Below are positions 6,480-7,287 of a stretch of DNA of 7,287 nt, in pieces (position 1 is the stretch's first letter; the number at the start of each line of letters is the position of its first letter). This stretch comes from Actinomycetota bacterium. GTDB taxonomy: Bacteria; Actinomycetota; Humimicrobiia; Humimicrobiales; Humimicrobiaceae. The notes below the pieces were generated by a model, which saw nothing but the letters and a program-made list of their open reading frames with translations, had not been told where the DNA came from and did no database searches. The translations under genes were made by a program, and so were the position numbers. The stretch lies in NCBI GenBank assembly GCA_028718045.1, contig JAQUMQ010000065.1, forward strand, positions 1 through 7,287, written 5' to 3'.

Positions 6480-6483
6480 CCTT
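6480..6483 (-). promoter_or_regulatory. Ribosome binding site of ribF
   Basis: AAGG (within ACAAGG) on the minus strand, 6 nt before TTG 6473. A short but well-spaced site that supports the TTG start. Confidence 0.6.
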
Positions 6484-6493
6484 GTCTTTGCTT

Positions 6494-6517
6494 TTCATAA
6501 AATAATTATCTTATGAA
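6494..6517. repeat. 24-bp near-perfect palindrome in the truB-ribF gap
   Basis: TTCATAA and TTATGAA arms flank ATAATTAT, itself palindromic, giving 11 of 12 complementary pairs about a centre at 6505/6506 (only 6501/6510 mismatch). It lies 10 nt upstream of the ribF SD. It could be an operator for a dimeric protein or a weak A/T hairpin ahead of ribF; chance is also possible in such A/T-rich DNA. Confidence 0.5.
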
Positions 6518-6541
6518 CAATTTTATAATATTAAATATTTT

Positions 6542-7287
6542 TCATAAAAATTTTTTAAAAAAAACGGATTTTGTTAATTTTTGTTTATCATCTTTGATAT
6601 CACTTGTATCAAATCTTACGATAGATTTATGCAAAAATAACTTTTTGCAATCAACCGACTTTATTGAAAAAACATCATTTGCATAGACGACTTTTTGTTT
6701 TGTCTTATTGGCATTTATCATATACCCATAAAGAGGATAGCCGTCTTCCAACATTTTTAAATATCTTCTGTAAACGTAAATTGTTTTTGTTTTATCTGCG
6801 ATATCGCTAATCGAAACAAAATAACTGGATTTGAAAACCGAGTTTAATTCTTCGCAATATTTGATGCTTGAATATTTTTTTATTAAAAAATCCAAACCGA
6901 CCGCATCATTTAAGCAAAATTTTCCTATCGTTGTTCTTTTCAACTTTGATAAAACTGCGCCACACCCCAACCTTTCACCCAAATCATTGGCAATAGATCT
7001 TATATATGTTCCGGAACTGCAGGAAATTTTTATACAAAATTCGTTAGAACTAAAATCCTTAAGTTTTATATCATATATGTTTACCTTATTTTCAGCCGTT
7101 TGAAGACCGATACCCTTTCTTGCATAATCATATAAATGCTTTCCGTTTATTTTCTTTGCGCTGAACATGGGAATTTTTTGGATATAACTTCCTTTCATGC
7201 TTTTCAAAACTTCCGTTAAATTATTTTTGCTTATTCCCTTTAAAGAGCTTTTTTCGATAACCTTTCCCGTAATGTCCCAAGTATCGG
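6542..7287 (-). CDS. truB: tRNA pseudouridine(55) synthase, 5'-truncated by the window edge
   Basis: TruB converts U55 in the T-loop of tRNAs to pseudouridine. The reading frame is open to the window edge (first full codon GAT at 7285-7283), giving 247 residues of about 300; the N-terminal part with the catalytic aspartate lies outside, so the first in-window start-like codon (TTG 7207) is not the true start. The visible part starts DTWDITGKV, equivalent to the DTxDxxG segment just after the active-site loop. It then shows IQKIPMFSAKK and GKHLYDYARKGI (substrate-binding, matching E. coli IPSMYSALK and KKLYEYARQGI), and CSSGTYIRSIANDLGERLGCGA, the strongly conserved KGTYIRT-type motif. The last 90 or so residues form the more variable C-terminal domain, ending in a basic, Phe-rich tail. 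ribF follows after 68 nt. Confidence 0.96.
   Translation of the reverse strand, partial: DTWDITGKVIEKSSLKGISKNNLTEVLKSMKGSYIQKIPMFSAKKINGKHLYDYARKGIGLQTAENKVNIYDIKLKDFSSNEFCIKISCSSGTYIRSIANDLGERLGCGAVLSKLKRTTIGKFCLNDAVGLDFLIKKYSSIKYCEELNSVFKSSYFVSISDIADKTKTIYVYRRYLKMLEDGYPLYGYMINANKTKQKVVYANDVFSIKSVDCKKLFLHKSIVRFDTSDIKDDKQKLTKSVFFKKFL

Noticed and set aside
6436..6498. 20-codon minus-strand ORF beginning with ATG 6498, overlapping the ribF start out of frame
   Set aside because: There is no SD before its ATG, the product is short and charged without features, and the ribF TTG has a better-placed SD.
6474..6541. FMN riboswitch in front of ribF
   Set aside because: The 68-nt gap is far too short and almost all A/T; none of the conserved G-rich elements is seen.
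6542..7207. truB as a 221-residue gene beginning at TTG 7207
   Set aside because: The frame is open to the window edge and the upstream residues (DTWDITGKV and on) match the conserved TruB core, so the gene simply continues outside the window.
1..7287. Mobile element, CRISPR array, tRNA/rRNA gene or novel defence-like system
   Set aside because: No direct-repeat arrays, transposase, terminal repeats or tRNA-like folds were seen by eye on either strand; the DNA is almost filled by seven recognisable housekeeping genes.

Overview
The window is a low-GC (roughly one third G+C), fully one-directional gene block with every real gene on the minus strand, so the biological order runs from the right end to the left: truB (5' end outside the window), ribF, rpsO, pnp, an M16 zinc peptidase gene, dapB, and dapA (3' end outside the window). 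The order truB-ribF-rpsO-pnp-M16 peptidase is the well-known Bacillota arrangement (in Bacillus subtilis truB-ribC-rpsO-pnpA-ylxY-mlpA/ymxG, followed by spoVF and dap genes). Low GC, AGGAGG-type Shine-Dalgarno (SD) sites and this order suggest a Clostridia-like Bacillota, possibly uncultured. I cannot name the genus.

Right part (7287-5520): truB (tRNA U55 pseudouridine synthase) and ribF (riboflavin kinase / FAD synthetase), separated by a 68-nt AT-rich gap holding a 24-bp near-palindrome. Middle (5519-2775): a 237-bp spacer of about 15% G+C (hand count) that probably carries the rpsO promoter(s), then rpsO and pnp only 24 nt apart, with the pnp SD inside the most GC-rich palindrome of the spacers. 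Left part (2774-1): the M16 peptidase, dapB overlapping it by 4 nt (ATGA), and dapA 26 nt further on, probably one transcription unit running out of pnp because no terminator is visible.

Functionally it joins tRNA modification, flavin cofactor synthesis, 30S assembly and mRNA decay with the first two committed steps of diaminopimelate/lysine synthesis: DapA makes hydroxytetrahydrodipicolinate and DapB reduces it. All products are ordinary, complete-looking housekeeping proteins with catalytic residues intact. I see no mobile element, CRISPR array, RNA gene or undescribed system.

The items worth a second look concern translation initiation and small control sites. Four consecutive genes (ribF, rpsO, pnp, M16) appear to start with TTG. 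PNPase has an acidic N-terminal extension of about 20 residues. The M16 gene has a poorly spaced start. The dapB SD is written into the last codons of the M16 gene.
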